DNA from: Macrocystis pyrifera
Taxonomy: Eukaryota > Sar > Phaeophyceae > Laminariales > Laminariaceae
DNA: 64,000 nucleotides
NCBI GenBank assembly: GCA_031763025.1
Contig: JASSKH010000004.1
Coordinates: 2,294,001 to 2,358,000 of the forward strand
Direction: 5' to 3'
Position numbers and translations under genes: made by a program. The notes below the pieces were generated by a model. The model did not search any database. It saw only the letters and a program-made list of their open reading frames with translations, and was not told where the DNA came from. Of this stretch, positions 1-12,529 are shown in pieces. Numbering within the stretch: the first letter of the stretch is position 1; every line of letters begins with the position of its first letter.

Positions 1-879
1 GGGGGGATCTATAGCCTCATTTCTTTTGTTTCGAATAGCCGCATCTTCGACCACCTTTTTCTGGCCGTTCGGGATGAACTTTGTCATCACCCTCCGACCA
101 TCTTGTGGTCTGCATATACGACTATTCAGGGTGGGCTAATGTGATATGAGTAGAGTATTCATGGGCTATAGATATAGATAATACGTTGCAGTCTTGTAGT
201 TCCACGAATACGAGAATAATCCAAAGAATGGATTAACCCGGCGGATATTCCGTTAGTCGAGAGTATCGTTATTTTAGGAATGTTCCGTGATGCAGATAGG
301 ACTACGAAGTGAGAAGTTCTTATATTAGCAGAAGAACGATCGGTAGCCATTAGGAAAGTTCTGTTGGAGTACATCAGATAAGAGGAATTTAGGAGAGTTT
401 GTGGCGTGGGGTGGGACGAGTATATCTGGGCGTCGAGTCCCGCCCCCCTACCTCTCACTTCTCTACCAGAGCACCTCCTCAGCTCTCGCCATCAATAAGA
501 AGATCTAAATCAGAAGAAGCGAAGCACTGCTTTCCAGCTGCCAGAACAACCTGCGTCCCTTGCCACTACCCTTACCACTACCCTAGACCGGTCTCCGCAT
601 CACAGGAACCCATTCGGGAAAACGTAGAAATCCACCGCATGTTCCCGTAGGACAATTTACAGATACATAAATCACACCAATCAACCAGCCAATGAGAATG
701 CATCAGATATTTGCGCAACTACGGACAACTAACTGCTATGTGTTACACTGCAACGTATACTTACTGGTATAAATGTTTAGAATGGGGTGTTCTTTATGCA
801 TTCCGCCAAGCGCATCACACCAAATACTTTTCCTGCATTTGGTTCAAGAGTGAATCTGTCGATGTTTCGCGCCCTTGAG

Positions 880-1100
880 GCGTGCATTGACCTGGGTACT
901 AACCGTACCCGGAACTCCTGTGAGGTGTACGGCATCCATACTCGCACCCGGAACTCTGTGTGAGATATGTGTACGACGTTCAAACCGTACCCGGAACGTA
1001 TGTAAGTTATGCATGCCCGCGCGTGCGACAATACCCGGAACTTCTGTGAGTTCCGTGGCTAACAAACTTGCATACCCGTACCCGGAATCCACAAACCCTA
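880..1100 (+). repeat. Spaced short-motif array (consensus CGTACCCGGAAC)
   Basis: Five copies of a core CGTACCCGGAAC, often followed by TTCTGTGAG, begin near 904, 943, 986, 1030 and 1077. Spacing grows from 39 to 47 bp and the sequence between cores is only loosely similar. This is best read as a degenerate minisatellite. The flanks (1-880 and 1105-2040) show no coding signal that I can support. Confidence 0.7.
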
Positions 1101-2039
1101 CATAACGTAATCTTGGCGAAATCATTTGTAAAACTATTCGAGAAAACTTGGTGCGACACTTCCTTCAAAGCGTGCTCTTTTTTATGGGGTGTTTAGGTTT
1201 CATATTGGTCTGTAGAACATGGATGTTTTGGTGTTCAACGGACTCGCTACCAACCTACTTTGTGTATTTAGGTAACAACGAGCAAACTAGCTATACTGCT
1301 GCTTAAGTGGCGGTATTTTTCCTGAAGGTATCACAGTATAGCGTCAACAGAAGTCGAGCTCTAGACCTGATGGTCGAGTTCGTGCCGCTCGAGTCGTGAT
1401 GACCTTGGGGTGGCCACCATTGCACGGCGAATTTGTCACTCCCTTGATCATACCTAGCGTCAACGGAACGTTGCCCCGTCGCTGACCTAGCGTGAGCGAC
1501 ATGAATTTTCTTCATCGGAATATTATGAAGTTCTACTGTGCACAGTATTGACAAAGTATTGCTTCGAAGCGCGAGCTTTTTGTTTCTTGATTTTCCAAGA
1601 AAATAAAGGCCTCTTCATAACGGCTCGCATGCGAGGGTAGGGTGCCTTGTTTGGAGTTTCTCTGTTGTATGTGTAAATCAACATTTTTTTTGGGCCACAT
1701 TTGACCACTGCGCTCAACGCACACGGCACCAATCCCGGTGGAATTTGCGCACGCACACAAGCAATTGAAAGTTTCTCGTGCTGGTGCGGTGATATGTCGT
1801 TCACAGTAGGTCGAGCTAGGTGTGGCAACGTCTGTAGGCACGTGGCTGGGCCATGGTTGAAAACAACGGAACCAACAGTAGTGGAAAAAACATACGTAAC
1901 GTTTGTTTTTTTATTTCTACCTGACGAAAACCAACTCTAAGAATACTCCTAGCCAGGCTGTGCCCATCTGTCCGCAGCAACGTTCGAGCCACGTCGCCAA
2001 GAAATGATGCAGGTGGTGCTGTCAGGCCGACCCTCGTAC

Positions 2040-2800
2040 TGATGAAAGGACGGAGAAGCTGCAAAATATCTGCTGTAGATGTTGTACAGCAGTAGTAGTG
2101 GTGGCACCTGCTACGAAAAGCTCTGTTGGACACATGTGTATGTCAGGTTGTAGATTTTATGTCTTCAAATTATGCGTGTGGAACCAGGAAACACGCAACA
2201 ACATCGAGTACGTGTACCAAAAGGGTTCAAGGGTTAAACCGACGCAAGCTGAGCGTGCAGCGACGATGACCCTGGCCTCGTGTGTCCTACCGCTACTGCT
2301 GCTGCTGTTTTGCTGCTGGAGGAGCTCTGCTGTAGAGTCGTACATCATCGATTCGGTACTAGTGGTGGCACCTGCTACGAAAAGCACTCTCTGTTGAACA
2401 AAACATGTCAGGTGCACATATTTCGTCTTCACACTTTGCCCAAGTTCGAGTTCGGAACCAGGCAGCACACGGCAGAATCAAGTACGTATGTGTACAAAGG
2501 GTTCGAGGGTTAGACTGACAAGCCGAGCGTACAGCGACGCTGACCCTGGCCTCGTGTCTACTCCTACCTCTGCTACTGTCTCTGCTGTAGATGTCGTACA
2601 TCACTATTACGGGGGTCCATAGTTAACGGGACCAAACTTTGTTTGTGAAAATTGGAGAATATATAGATTTTTATTTAAACCATAGGTCCTATTAACTATG
2701 GACCCCCGTAATAGTCGTAGTGGCACCTCCTGCTACGGGAAGCTCTTTCTGTTGGACTAAACATGTCAGGTGCAGATTTTTCGTCTTCAAGCGAACTTCC
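2040..2800 (+). repeat. Three-unit tandem repeat, about 240-264 bp each
   Basis: The phrase GTGGCACCTGCTACGAAAAGC and its flanks recur at 2101, 2365 and 2720. Each unit also carries a GACCCTGGCCTCGTGT stretch, a CTG-rich part, ACATGTCAGGTGCA and a TTCGTCTTCA stretch. The third unit is interrupted by the MITE at 2603-2715; without it the spacing is about 241 bp. Open frames here switch between units and no protein is proposed. Confidence 0.85.
2603..2715. mobile_element. MITE with about 30-bp terminal inverted repeats
   Basis: The left end ACTATTACGGGGGTCC and the right end GGACCCCCGTAATAGT are inverted copies, and the match extends inward to near GGTCC/GGACC on each side. The AT-rich middle of about 45 bp has no coding room. 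It interrupts a tandem-repeat unit that is continuous in the two neighbouring units, which proves insertion. If the target duplication is TA, the element is 607-711 within 2600-2720, suggesting a Tc1/mariner-type mobiliser; this is inference. Confidence 0.85.
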
Positions 2801-3731
2801 GACCTCATTCTGGAGAGCATCATCCTGATTTTGCCCGAACTATATCCGCTTTAGCTCGAACGCCGGGAAACCAAAGCCCGAGAACGTCGAGGCTGTAGTG
2901 TTAAGGTTCACCTGCTGGCTGTTTACGGAGGGGTCTGTACGGCTGTGTTGCCGTGCGAGCTGTGGGTTAGATGCTGTGTCCGGCGGTCCTGATATGATAT
3001 ATTGACGCGACTGCGCTGACGAGTAGGACGTTCTGATTTGTTGCTGTTTGTGTTTTTGACTTGCTTTCCGATGTATTTCCAGCCATCGACGTTTTGGTAT
3101 CGGCATTGGGTAAGGATTGTAAAATCATTCATTTTCTCGGAACCTTAAAACGAACAGGAAGATGCTTGGGCCAGGGACCAATCAACGCCAGCAATAGTAT
3201 TATATTACTTCGATTTTCGAATTGGATTATTTTAGTCTGTTTGGACACGTTGCGCCCTGAAAGAGCCCAAACGTCACGGATACAAACAACCGCGTACGTA
3301 CGTAGATGTTTGTTCGTATTGGTTCAGCACAATACAGAAAATCCGTATTCGCCCAGCATGATGTATCGCAAATAGATGTGACCACTGCAGGTATTATTGA
3401 GGTCGCGCCTGATTACCACCAATTACTATTGCTGTAGACTACACTACAGCACAGTACAGCACGGTAGAGTACAGCGCCACGGAATATTTTTTTGCATGTA
3501 TGCAAATCAGCACCCCAAAGCATAATATACGAACATGGCGCGGGCGGCCTACTTCATACTACAGTCGGCTACAGTAGCCGATATCCACTACCCGATGATC
3601 CACACGCATTAGTAGGCGGTGCAATACACAAAGCATAATTGTCCATTATATACAAATCTCGACAGTGCACCGACCACAAACAACGATCTAGTACGTAAGT
3701 GCAATATATGCGCTTCCTTCTGCTCTGAAAG

Positions 3732-6700
3732 GTGAAGCTCGCAATCGTTCTGGGTTGGTCTTCCGGCATCAGCGCGCCCGATTTTTAGCTGGAGCAGGAC
3801 TTTGCTATGGACACCGTCAACACTTTCACCGACAGAAACTTGTTCGACAACGGGGGAAACCACATCCTACGTGCAGTACTCAACCTCTTGAGTCTCGTCC
3901 GATATGTTCGACAACGCCCAAAGCTTTAACGACTTTTCCGATGCTGACGTCCAACCTAGGCAAGGCACGACCACGTCCATCGGCATCAATGAAGGCACCC
4001 GGCTACTAGGCTTAAACCCTGCAAGCGCATATTTCATGATCGTGATCACCGACGACCAAAACAGCAGCCTCGTCGACACCACAGCAGCAGCAGTTTCCGC
4101 CAGGGCTGAGGGCACAATCGTGCTCGCTGTTGGAGTAGGTGAGGGTAAGGCAGCTTATGGATAGACATAGCTATCAATATGTTTTGTGCGCGGAGTTGTC
4201 GCGATCCCTTTCTTCCACTAGCGCGTAGAAAGTCACGATTTCGTTAAAAAGTTCGCTTAGTAACTGGGCAAGTCAGGATATCAACTAGAAAAGTTCATAT
4301 CTAACAACCATAAAAAATCTGGAAAGCATAAAAAGTGGAACAGTTAAGTCGTTAATGTCCCTCCTCAAACATAGTGAGCGCACACAGAACCGACATAGAA
4401 CTGTTTTTCTTTACTTCTAACTTACCAACTATCTTTGATGCGTCGATTAAATCTCTTTCGTCTCCCTTTGCAAGGTACTGCTGAACGTCTTGCGATCGGA
4501 GGCGACGCCGCCAACGTGTTCAAGGTCACCTATTTCGACCTACTCGACTGTATGCCGACTAAATGAAGGCCACTGGCGGTATTGTCGAAAAAGCATCTAC
4601 TTACGATTGCACGTGTTGAACGGAAGATACCGTACTACACGCGAACAATATAAGGGAGAACTAAAGTACATACTACAGTACAGTGTTGCCACTTCCTACT
4701 TCTGTGGAGAGTTCAAGTCCCTTCCCTCGCACGTGTGGAGTCATTGATATTTAAGTTGGTATCTGGTACATTGATGTACGTATTGAACAATACTGGTACA
4801 TTGATGTACTTATTGAACAATACCTGATGATGGGCTTCCTGAATTATTTGCCTGTACACACGCGCCTGCTTGACCGCATGGGCTAAATTGTTTGGCTATA
4901 CTGCGCGTGTGCAGCTTCTGCGTTTTATTTTGGCCATGCTTTGGCGAGCTTTCGCGCACGATGGTTGTGGAGTTGTATGCCGCAACGTTACCGTACGCAC
5001 TTGCGGCACTTGGTGCGGGATTTAGCTACAATGGTATAGGTTAGCTTTGATAATGAAGGTACTGGCCCTTACTTCAAAATATCGCCGAGAAGAAAACAGT
5101 TTTCCAACCCTTGACGCGGATACGGTGGAGTTATCTAATGCGAACGCCTCGACTTCCTGATGGTTTGACGCATTGATGAAGGTAGGTGTTGAATGTCAAG
5201 CCATACATCTGCTCGATAGATTTATATTGTAGAATCGTACAATCGTTCCGGCAAAAGATGACCAGGCGTGCTAAAGTGCTACTCGACTCTGGTTTTCTCA
5301 TTTGTTTTGCGAGCCTTCCCACTGTCTGGCCTGATCATGGAGCAGCCCTCCGCAGTAGAACAAAACCATATCTGGATCTTGATAAACTTCTCCTGTGTAT
5401 TGTGATGTGCTCACCGCACTTATCGACTATGTGTAGGCTGTTATTGTATTGTGTTGGCAGGCGGTAGCTCGGGCTTGCGGTGGCGATAAAAGTGGTTCAA
5501 CCGCCTGGCTACTGCTCTAAAGGTACAACCTTAGGATTGGCAGTTATAATATCGGAGGTGTAGTCGAGAATGGCATACATTGAAACGACCGAAGGTGACA
5601 TTAGAGTGGGAGACACGAGATTACTAGACGAGCACGCTCACATTGCCGCTGCGTCTAGATACATCGCACGGGATGGCCATATTAAGCCGCACATAGCTAC
5701 GGCGATGATCTACCATGCGCACCCTATTCATAACGCAGCTTGCTTGTCTGAACGACGCGCGATACTGAGCAGCAGCTACAGCCGTCCACCGACCTGGAAA
5801 AATGCATCGCATTATTCGTACATGTAGACAATGCATCGTGCAGAGTCGAATGTTGTTGTACTGCAGTCAATGCTGTACAAGTATCACTTCAATGGGTTTT
5901 TTTTTTGCCCGTTTCTACGTCGCTCTCGACCGTGGTCCATCGGCTGAAGGTTGGACTCTACGCTGTCTGGTTCGTCGCATGTTTGGATTCGTTACTCATT
6001 GTGGCGTCGCTACCGTAGAAACGTCGCCAGCTCTAAGCTACTGATTTCGACCCCCTCAAAAAAGGTGATTGCCCCACTGCACTTCGCGTCACTATGTAAT
6101 CCCGCCAGTCGTGCTTAGTAAACGCTTCCAGCTACCGTATTCATAGCAATGAACACATCGTTTATCCGCTCGAAATATTTTTTATCGAGACACCCAGCGG
6201 GGTTGCGATGCGGCGTGGGAGTCATCGCCCACCGCATGGCTACAGAAAAATACCCCTCATTCTGGATATCTACAACTACCCGTACGGTTATGCTTCTCCA
6301 GCTCCATGTCATCAGAAGTTGCATACGTATTTGCTTAGTGAAGAAATTTCAAGGTGAGCCGTAAACCATGACGTCGACATCCTGACGAGGTACTGTACAC
6401 TCAAGTATACTTGCATATTGATCGAATCCAATCCCTCTCTCAAAATTCCGGAAATTCCTCTCCTTTCGTTGCCTGCACAACTCCCATCCTACACGATTTC
6501 CAGCGGCTTTGGCAAACATCCTCTCGTGAAGTCGAGGCGTCGTCATACCGTGCCCATCAACGGGCGCCATGGTGACCATCGAGTTCAGCGTGCCGATCGA
6601 CTCTACCTCATCGGGATCCATCTCCGGAATCACCGTCACCGTTTCCGCAGTTGACCTGGAGTCCACCCCTAGGGACTTCGATTTCATACTAGACGTGTGC

Positions 6701-7789
6701 GGCGAGGTTCCCTGTGGCAGCGTCGTCGTATCCGCGCACTACAAAGACGATTGGGGCAACACTCCTGACCTGTCCTTTCTGACCGGCTGGGTAGTCGGCA
6801 ACGATTTCTGTCCCGCTCCCCCTCCGGCGCTCACCCCGGCTCCCACTCCAGCGTCCACACCGGTCTCTACTCCCAGCCCGACCAAGAAGGAGAGAAACCA
6901 CCCCAAACGTGGCAAGCGCCGCAGGAAAGGAAAGGCTAAACCCTCCACGTACCTTGGCTGCTACGTAGACGACTCGCGACATACACCTGTTAATGGTCCA
7001 ATGACCAGTTCGCGCCACATGACGACGCAGGTGAGAAAAAACCTTGGCCCTGGATCATCCATTCGGACGATCGTGACAGCATGTAGCCAGTAGTGCGTCG
7101 CGATGCTCGTGAGCGCTCAACGAACACAATCCAACTAGGTATGGATGTGCAAATGCAAATGAAGACAACAAAAAGTACAATATTAAAGCGATTTAGTTGC
7201 ACCTCTTGCCCACTCATCTTTCCCTATGATGTGCGCCGACAGCTGCAGTTCCTTGGGCTGGGAGTACTTCGCTGCGGCATACGGTCCAGGTGCATCGAGT
7301 GTAGATGTAAATTTCTGCCTCCCAGTCAGTCGTAAATATCGAATACACGCGTGGCTTCAAAATATTAGAAAAGGCCGTCGGCAGCTGGTTGAAAATACGA
7401 TAAGCTGCATTTGCCAACACGCAATGAAAAATTGTGAAGGGTGAGGTGAGTCCTCCTTGGAATGCGACATGCGATAAAGGGGCCAGAGCTGCCTTAGCTT
7501 TACCGTATACCATTTTCCGCGATTCATTGGAAAGAGGAACACTTGTCGCATCAGAACCACTGACGTCACATCAGAGCGACCGACTCTGTTCTAACGTGGT
7601 CTGCCCATTCCGTTTCTGCGTGACCCAAACAACTGCTGTTGCTGCGATGGCGTCGCTAAAAAAATGGCCTTACTTCCAGAATGCCACTGCGGTAGCTCCA
7701 ATGCTACTAAGAAGGGAGTCATGTGCGACTACGAGTGTGCTGGAGACCGTTCCAGAGCATGCGGGGGCGTCGGCTGCATGCGAATCTAA
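3732..7789 (+). pseudogene. Decayed VWA-WSC paralogue
   Basis: This copy has the same exon order as the intact gene on the other strand: VWA 3732-4138, VWA end 4475-4549, beta-rich module plus linker plus WSC start 6504-7030, WSC core about 7229-7289, WSC end 7680-7789 with stop TAA. Splice phases match at every junction. Damage: the DGSGS metal motif reads GWSSG; there are in-frame stops early in the VWA exon (after PDF), in the middle of that exon and at the start of the third exon (after NILS); a frameshift lies near 3862-3875; and the acceptor before 7229 has lost its AG (CCTATG where the intact gene has ACGCAG). No signal-peptide exon was found upstream. The last exon still reads ECHCGSSNATKKG to CGGVG. 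I infer a non-functional duplicate. Confidence 0.8.
4764..4823 (+). repeat. 30-bp tandem duplication in a pseudogene intron
   Basis: TGGTACATTGATGTACGTAT and the next 10 bases are repeated immediately with a single difference (G to T). It lies in the intron 4550-6503 of the decayed paralogue, which otherwise shows nothing I can support as coding. Confidence 0.9.
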
Positions 7790-9200
7790 AAATTCCGACA
7801 AACACAGGGGTTACTGAGAATTTTGTGCGTTTCGCCAGTCAACACTCCACACAGCAGTAGCTGTATCGCCCGTGAGTTTTGTTTTGTGCTGAGAAGTGGA
7901 CGATAGTCGCCAACAGGCAATCGGAAACGAGCACCTTCGGCTGTAGGAAAGTGCATTTCGTTGTTGGAACGCGTTGTGGGCAGAATCCCTTAGGCTGCGA
8001 TTGGTCGTCAAAAGCCAAAAAACGCGTCAAGGGGCAGAAAGTCTACTTTAGTGGTTAGATGGCATGGACAATGTGTTCCTGAGTCGCACCATTCGGACGA
8101 AATATGCAACAACGCGTAAAGTGGAGAATTCATTAGCGTCTTCCCATTTTTAATAGTATCGAGAGGACGAGGTAGATACCTACTGCCTCGAGCTTCAGGC
8201 GAGGTTCGCAGTCGTATTTTTTCTCCAGTATATGCTCCGTATCATGTACCTAGTCGTTACATTGAACACGGTCTTATACCTTGTACCTAGTAGAAGGGAT
8301 AGCACCTGTGACCACGGCGTTCCCGGAATATCGCTGAGGGTACGAATGAGTCTGAAACGTCGTGTCTTGTTACAAGGAGAAATATAGGAAAAAACAGCGC
8401 GTGTTTGGGCCGCTTTGCAAATCGCGCACAGATATATTTCCCCAGTCATGGTGCATACCTTTTCTGGTGGGAAGTTCTGGAGGTCCAGTGGCTACATGCA
8501 GTATATCCGTGTCCGACATTGCTCACACTGCGAGTGCTAGCAGTCCTACAGCCCGTACTTCTTTCTGTCTTTCAAGGATATCGGGGTCCTATACTGCGAA
8601 TGCTACCCGTACTGGCAGCATTGTGTCACACTGTTCTGCGGATACGGCCAGTACAGCCAGCGGTTTGGCCGTTCCTGTATTCGGGGAGTGAAAAGTGTGA
8701 ATAGAGAATCTGCCAATCGTGTTCGTTTTGTTTGTTTGCGCTCTATGACAAAACGCACTACGGAAATATGTTCATGAACACACGATTTCTCGAAACTGAG
8801 CGAAACGTTGTGAGAATCACGCGTTTGTGGGCAGTCGCAAGACGATAAGCAGCACTAGATGAATGCTACTTGCAGTGTATGTTGCTTCCCTATTCACGAG
8901 TCCCTCACTGTCGAAGCACCCAAGCACTAACGACCAGAAAAAAGGAAAGGGGCAACCAAGTGCACAACACTCGAACATGAACACATATACACTACACTCA
9001 CTTGTGAGATTCTAGAGTGGTATTTCAATGATGTTGGGTACCAGGTAATTCCTTCTCTTTAGCAGCCCCGTTTGACAGAGATTTTAGGCGAGAATGTGCC
9101 ACCCCGGCAGTAGCACGCGTCACGAACGGCCAAACACCAAACCTAAGAGCATTATACAACGATCGTAACAACACCCGCCAGGACCAGTGCAGTATATTAG
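7790..9200. other. Intergenic, no gene seen
   Basis: This stretch lies between the pseudogene stop and the LINE. A 109-codon frame at 8362-8691 is Ser/Thr-rich and overlaps another open frame; neither has a motif. Nothing else is supported. Confidence 0.5.
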
Positions 9201-10283
9201 GAGGTCAATACTGGAGGTAATAGTCTATACATAGTATAGTTTGGAGTTGATACTGAGAGTGCTGGGCCATACCGAGTATTTCGAAAGTAAAAGCTGCAAA
9301 TACTGGACGACTATCGTGTTCGAGGTGTAAGACCGCGAGTACGATAAACGATACGCAAAGGAAGTTCGGAGAAGTAGCAGTAGATGTACATAAGTATTAG
9401 AGGAAAGGAGGAGTACTGTAGTACTAGTGGCAGATTTTCGATCAAGAATTGGGGAGGCAAGCAAACCGAACGAGAATATTGGACAAGATGGGGAAGTAAC
9501 AAATAATCAGAACGGGGAAGATATGTTGAAGTTCCTCAAGCACAACGAGATGAAGACGTTGAACGACAGTATGAAAAAGGCACAGCTGGAATGGACTAGA
9601 CAATGCATACAAAAGGGATAGTAGTAGAAAATGTGGTAAGGAAATGGAACTACATGTATTCGCTGCGGACGTAGGAACTACAGACTACTCTCTAATAAGG
9701 ACAGACAGTCAACAGACGATAGTTATCTCACTTACACGAGGAAGGAAATTGCACCGATCGAGAATAGATAAACTAGAAGTATACGAAGAGATGGCCTGAA
9801 ATCATAGCAATTTTCCGAGCTGTTGGAAACAATAGGTACAAGAAGGAACGATATAGAACGGGATTATGCAAGAGCTAGGATCATAGAAGATGGGAGCAGG
9901 TCAAGACCACAGCAACTAACGTAATACAGATGTAGTTGATAATTCGCAACATAGCAGTGAAATGGTGGGATGAGAAAGTGAAAAAGGCTACAAGAGTAAG
10001 GAACAAGGCACACACAAAGTATACGTGGAGTAATACTAATAATACGACAGGGCGGGAAGAATACGCTACAGCTTGAAAGAGCGTAAAAGAGATAGTAGAG
10101 AAGAAAAAGAAAGGGATACGGAAATACGTAGTAAATAAAACGAATGAGGACTTTGAGGGCGGGATGAAGCAGATATAGGTAGGGATAAAAGGGATACTGG
10201 GCAAACAAGCCGGAGAGACAGACACGGGAATGGCTTCTCTTTTGAAGGGCAAAAGTGAAGTACTAGTAAAGCAATACAGTAAG

Positions 10284-10302
10284 CTATTACGGGGGTCCAT
10301 AG
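10284..10302. mobile_element. MITE end remnant inside the LINE
   Basis: Nineteen bases here (CTATTACGGGGGTCCATAG) are identical to positions 2604-2622 of the MITE. No right end follows; the LINE frame resumes within about 10 bp. It is either a stub left by internal deletion of an inserted MITE or filler DNA copied during repair. Confidence 0.6.
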
Positions 10303-10508
10303 AGGAATACCCCAACCAACGGAAAGTTCGACGCAGAATACGAGAAGGAAATCAACGCGTGAGCAGAGGCGAACGTGGACACATCCGAAAGGGAAAAGAG
10401 TGGTTCGGAAGGGTTACAGAGAGAGTTCACAAGGGAAGAAGAAAATAAGGGTGTAGATAAACGTATGTATAGAACGGCAGCATAAATGTATAAGTACGGT
10501 GGGGAAGA

Positions 10509-10724
10509 ATGCTTACCATGATGGTTATGTTGTATAACTGGATACGGAAGAACGAGCACGCGCCTAGGAGGTGGAGAGGAGGGGTAGTAGTAAACTTATT
10601 CATGAAAGGAGATAAGTCTGACCCTGGGAACCATAGAGGGATAACGCTATTAAGCAGGCGAAACATTTTTCAAGATTTTTGTACGATAGAATGGGACCGA
10701 TGCTGGAGAAGGAGGACAAAATAA
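10509..10724 (+). pseudogene. LINE reverse-transcriptase fingers fragment
   Basis: A 71-codon open piece carries the best-preserved RT motifs of the element: TMMVMLYNWIRKNEHAP, then WRGGVVVNLFMKGDKSDPG and HRGITLL. These are RT blocks 1-2 of the LINE type. The frame breaks right after it. Confidence 0.85.
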
Positions 10725-11313
10725 GCAAAAGGCAGCAGGGTTTAGGCCAAACCGTAGCTGCGTAGACCATGTGTACACCTTAGGTAAGATTGTGCAAGGT
10801 AGGAAAGACGCCGGACTAAAAACGTACTTTTTTTTCTAGATATACAGAAAGTCTAAGACACAGTAAGGAGAAATGGATTGTGGAAATCACCGTGGGAAAT
10901 AGGAATCAGAGGAATAATATGGAGAATGATGAGAAAATGACGGAAGGCGCGAAAAGTGCTGTGGTGATGGACGGAGAAATATCGAAGTATGTTGATATTT
11001 TTACTAGGAGATGCAAAGGATTGTACGTTGCCGCTTAATCTATTCAAGATATATCTATATATATTGACGAGCTGATAGGGCAGTCGAGGCAACAAGGCCG
11101 GGACGCACGGTAGGGGAAGATACAGTGTCGAGATTGATGGCTGCGGATGACTTCGTGACAATATCAGGACTACCCGAATTGTTGAAGAAACGAATTGAGC
11201 AGTACACTACGAATGGAGGGTGACGGCGAACGCCAAGAAATGCGCAGTGTTGGTTGTAACGGAGATACGGTAGACCCGGCAAATTTCAGTTGGAAGCGGT
11301 GGGAAGATGAATT

Positions 11314-11691
11314 GTGATAGTAGATCAGTATACATACCTTGGAATAGAGATATCAAAAGACTGCTCTTGGTATACAAGTATATCACAAGTAAAAGCAAAA
11401 GGTAAACCACAAGTAGGCAAGACGAAAACGATGTTAACAGACTCGTACATTGACAATAGGATTAAGAGATGTATCCGGATGAACGTGATAGTGCTTGTAC
11501 CAATACTAGAATATGCAGGACAAGTATGGGAAGGGAACGCGAAACTCGTAAATGAGTTGGAAACAGTACCAATGACAGCAGCTAAAAGAATCCTAAGATG
11601 CTCAAGTCCGGCTGGTAATGCAGCATTAAGAGCAGGGCTTGGAATGCACCCACTCATAACAAATAGAGACGCAAGAACGTTGAAGAGGTAA
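11314..11691 (+). pseudogene. LINE thumb and C-terminal fragment
   Basis: This is the longest open piece of the LINE (125 codons). It reads YTYLGIEISKDCSW, then RIKRCIRMNVIV, LEYAGQVWEGNAKLV and TAAKRILRCSS, the region that follows the RT palm in jockey-like LINEs. The reverse strand is also open here but has no recognisable content. Confidence 0.85.
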
Positions 11692-12529
11692 TATACGTAA
11701 AAAACATGCCAAAACGGAGGATGCCAGCCATCGTTGATAGAGCTGTACGGGAGTAAGCAACAAAGGGGCGAGTTGGAATAAGGTGGAAATGCGTTGTTGA
11801 TAAAGTATGGAACGATGGAGGGGGCAACCAAGAAGATATGATGTCCGCCAGGAAGTGTGGAGGTACAAGGCAGAAGTAGAAGAAAGGATATATAGAAAGG
11901 AAATGTTAGAGCAAAGAAACAAAGTGGAATCGGAAAAACACTTAGAGGTACACGGGCTTATTGAGGGAAGGAATAAGAATGAAAACGTATTTACACGGCG
12001 CAATGGACTTAGTGAAAACTTTGAAACTGCGCTTTCGTGTAGGTGACCCGCACTTTCCAGAAATGAAGAAAGAGGTATACCAGTAGCCGCGAGGAGGAGA
12101 AAGTAGATGCACAGATGTGCCCGTGTTGCAAACGAAAAGAGAGTAAAACTCACATGGTAGAAGAATGTGAAATATACAAGGAGTAACGTGATGTGTTAGA
12201 AAAGGAGATGAGGGAAATAGCCGACTGCGGAAACATGGAGGAGTTGGATACAGTAGACCGCTACGAGACAACGATCGCTATCCTAGGAGATAGATGATGT
12301 TGCACCCAACTGTTGTAAGTGCCTCTATTGGGAGTAGAAACGGTGCTCCGTTTCGAAAGGTTGGCGAGGTCAATGGTCAGTTGACTAAGGCAAGCAACAA
12401 TCTCCACCACTTACAATAAATCTCTTCAAGTTATCGAACTCTCAGCAAACAATATCGAACTCGAATATTAAAAAGCTCAAGCCATCTCTTGGACAACTTG
12501 AAATATATAAATCTTCAAGATTGAACGTG

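Larger units (their letters stand above)
9200..12420 (+). mobile_element. Broken non-LTR retrotransposon (LINE, jockey-like)
   Basis: Pieces of one ORF2-type protein run in order in the plus direction. The endonuclease end is at about 9380-9620 (ADFRSRIGEA, EWTRQC). A linker region is at 9850-10450. The reverse-transcriptase fingers and palm are at 10509-10790 (GVVVNLFMKGDKSDPGNH, GITLLS, AGFRPN-like, CVDHVYTLG). The catalytic box is at about 11140-11152 as AADD. The thumb and C-terminal region (VDQYTYLGIEISKDCSW, LEYAGQVWEGN) is at 11314-11691. A Cys-His finger region is near 12115-12175, and the C-terminal tail is at 12320-12410 (GSRNGAPFRK). Frames change at least six times and stops are present, so it cannot move itself. 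The 5' part of the endonuclease is missing or unreadable. The downstream DNA to about 12530 is AT-rich and may be the 3' untranslated region. Confidence 0.85.

Noticed and set aside
904-1090. CRISPR-like spaced repeats
   Set aside because: Cores are only 12 bp and degenerate, spacing is uneven, the DNA is eukaryotic, and no cas genes are present.
2267-2397. Leu-rich signal-like peptide (CVLPLLLLLFCCW)
   Set aside because: Comes from CTG repeats within a tandem-repeat unit; the frame is not conserved in the next unit.
6115-6364. Short frames on both strands in a pseudogene intron (HRNPAGCLDKKYFERIN on minus)
   Set aside because: Looks protein-like, but both strands are open over the same DNA and there is no homology I can name.
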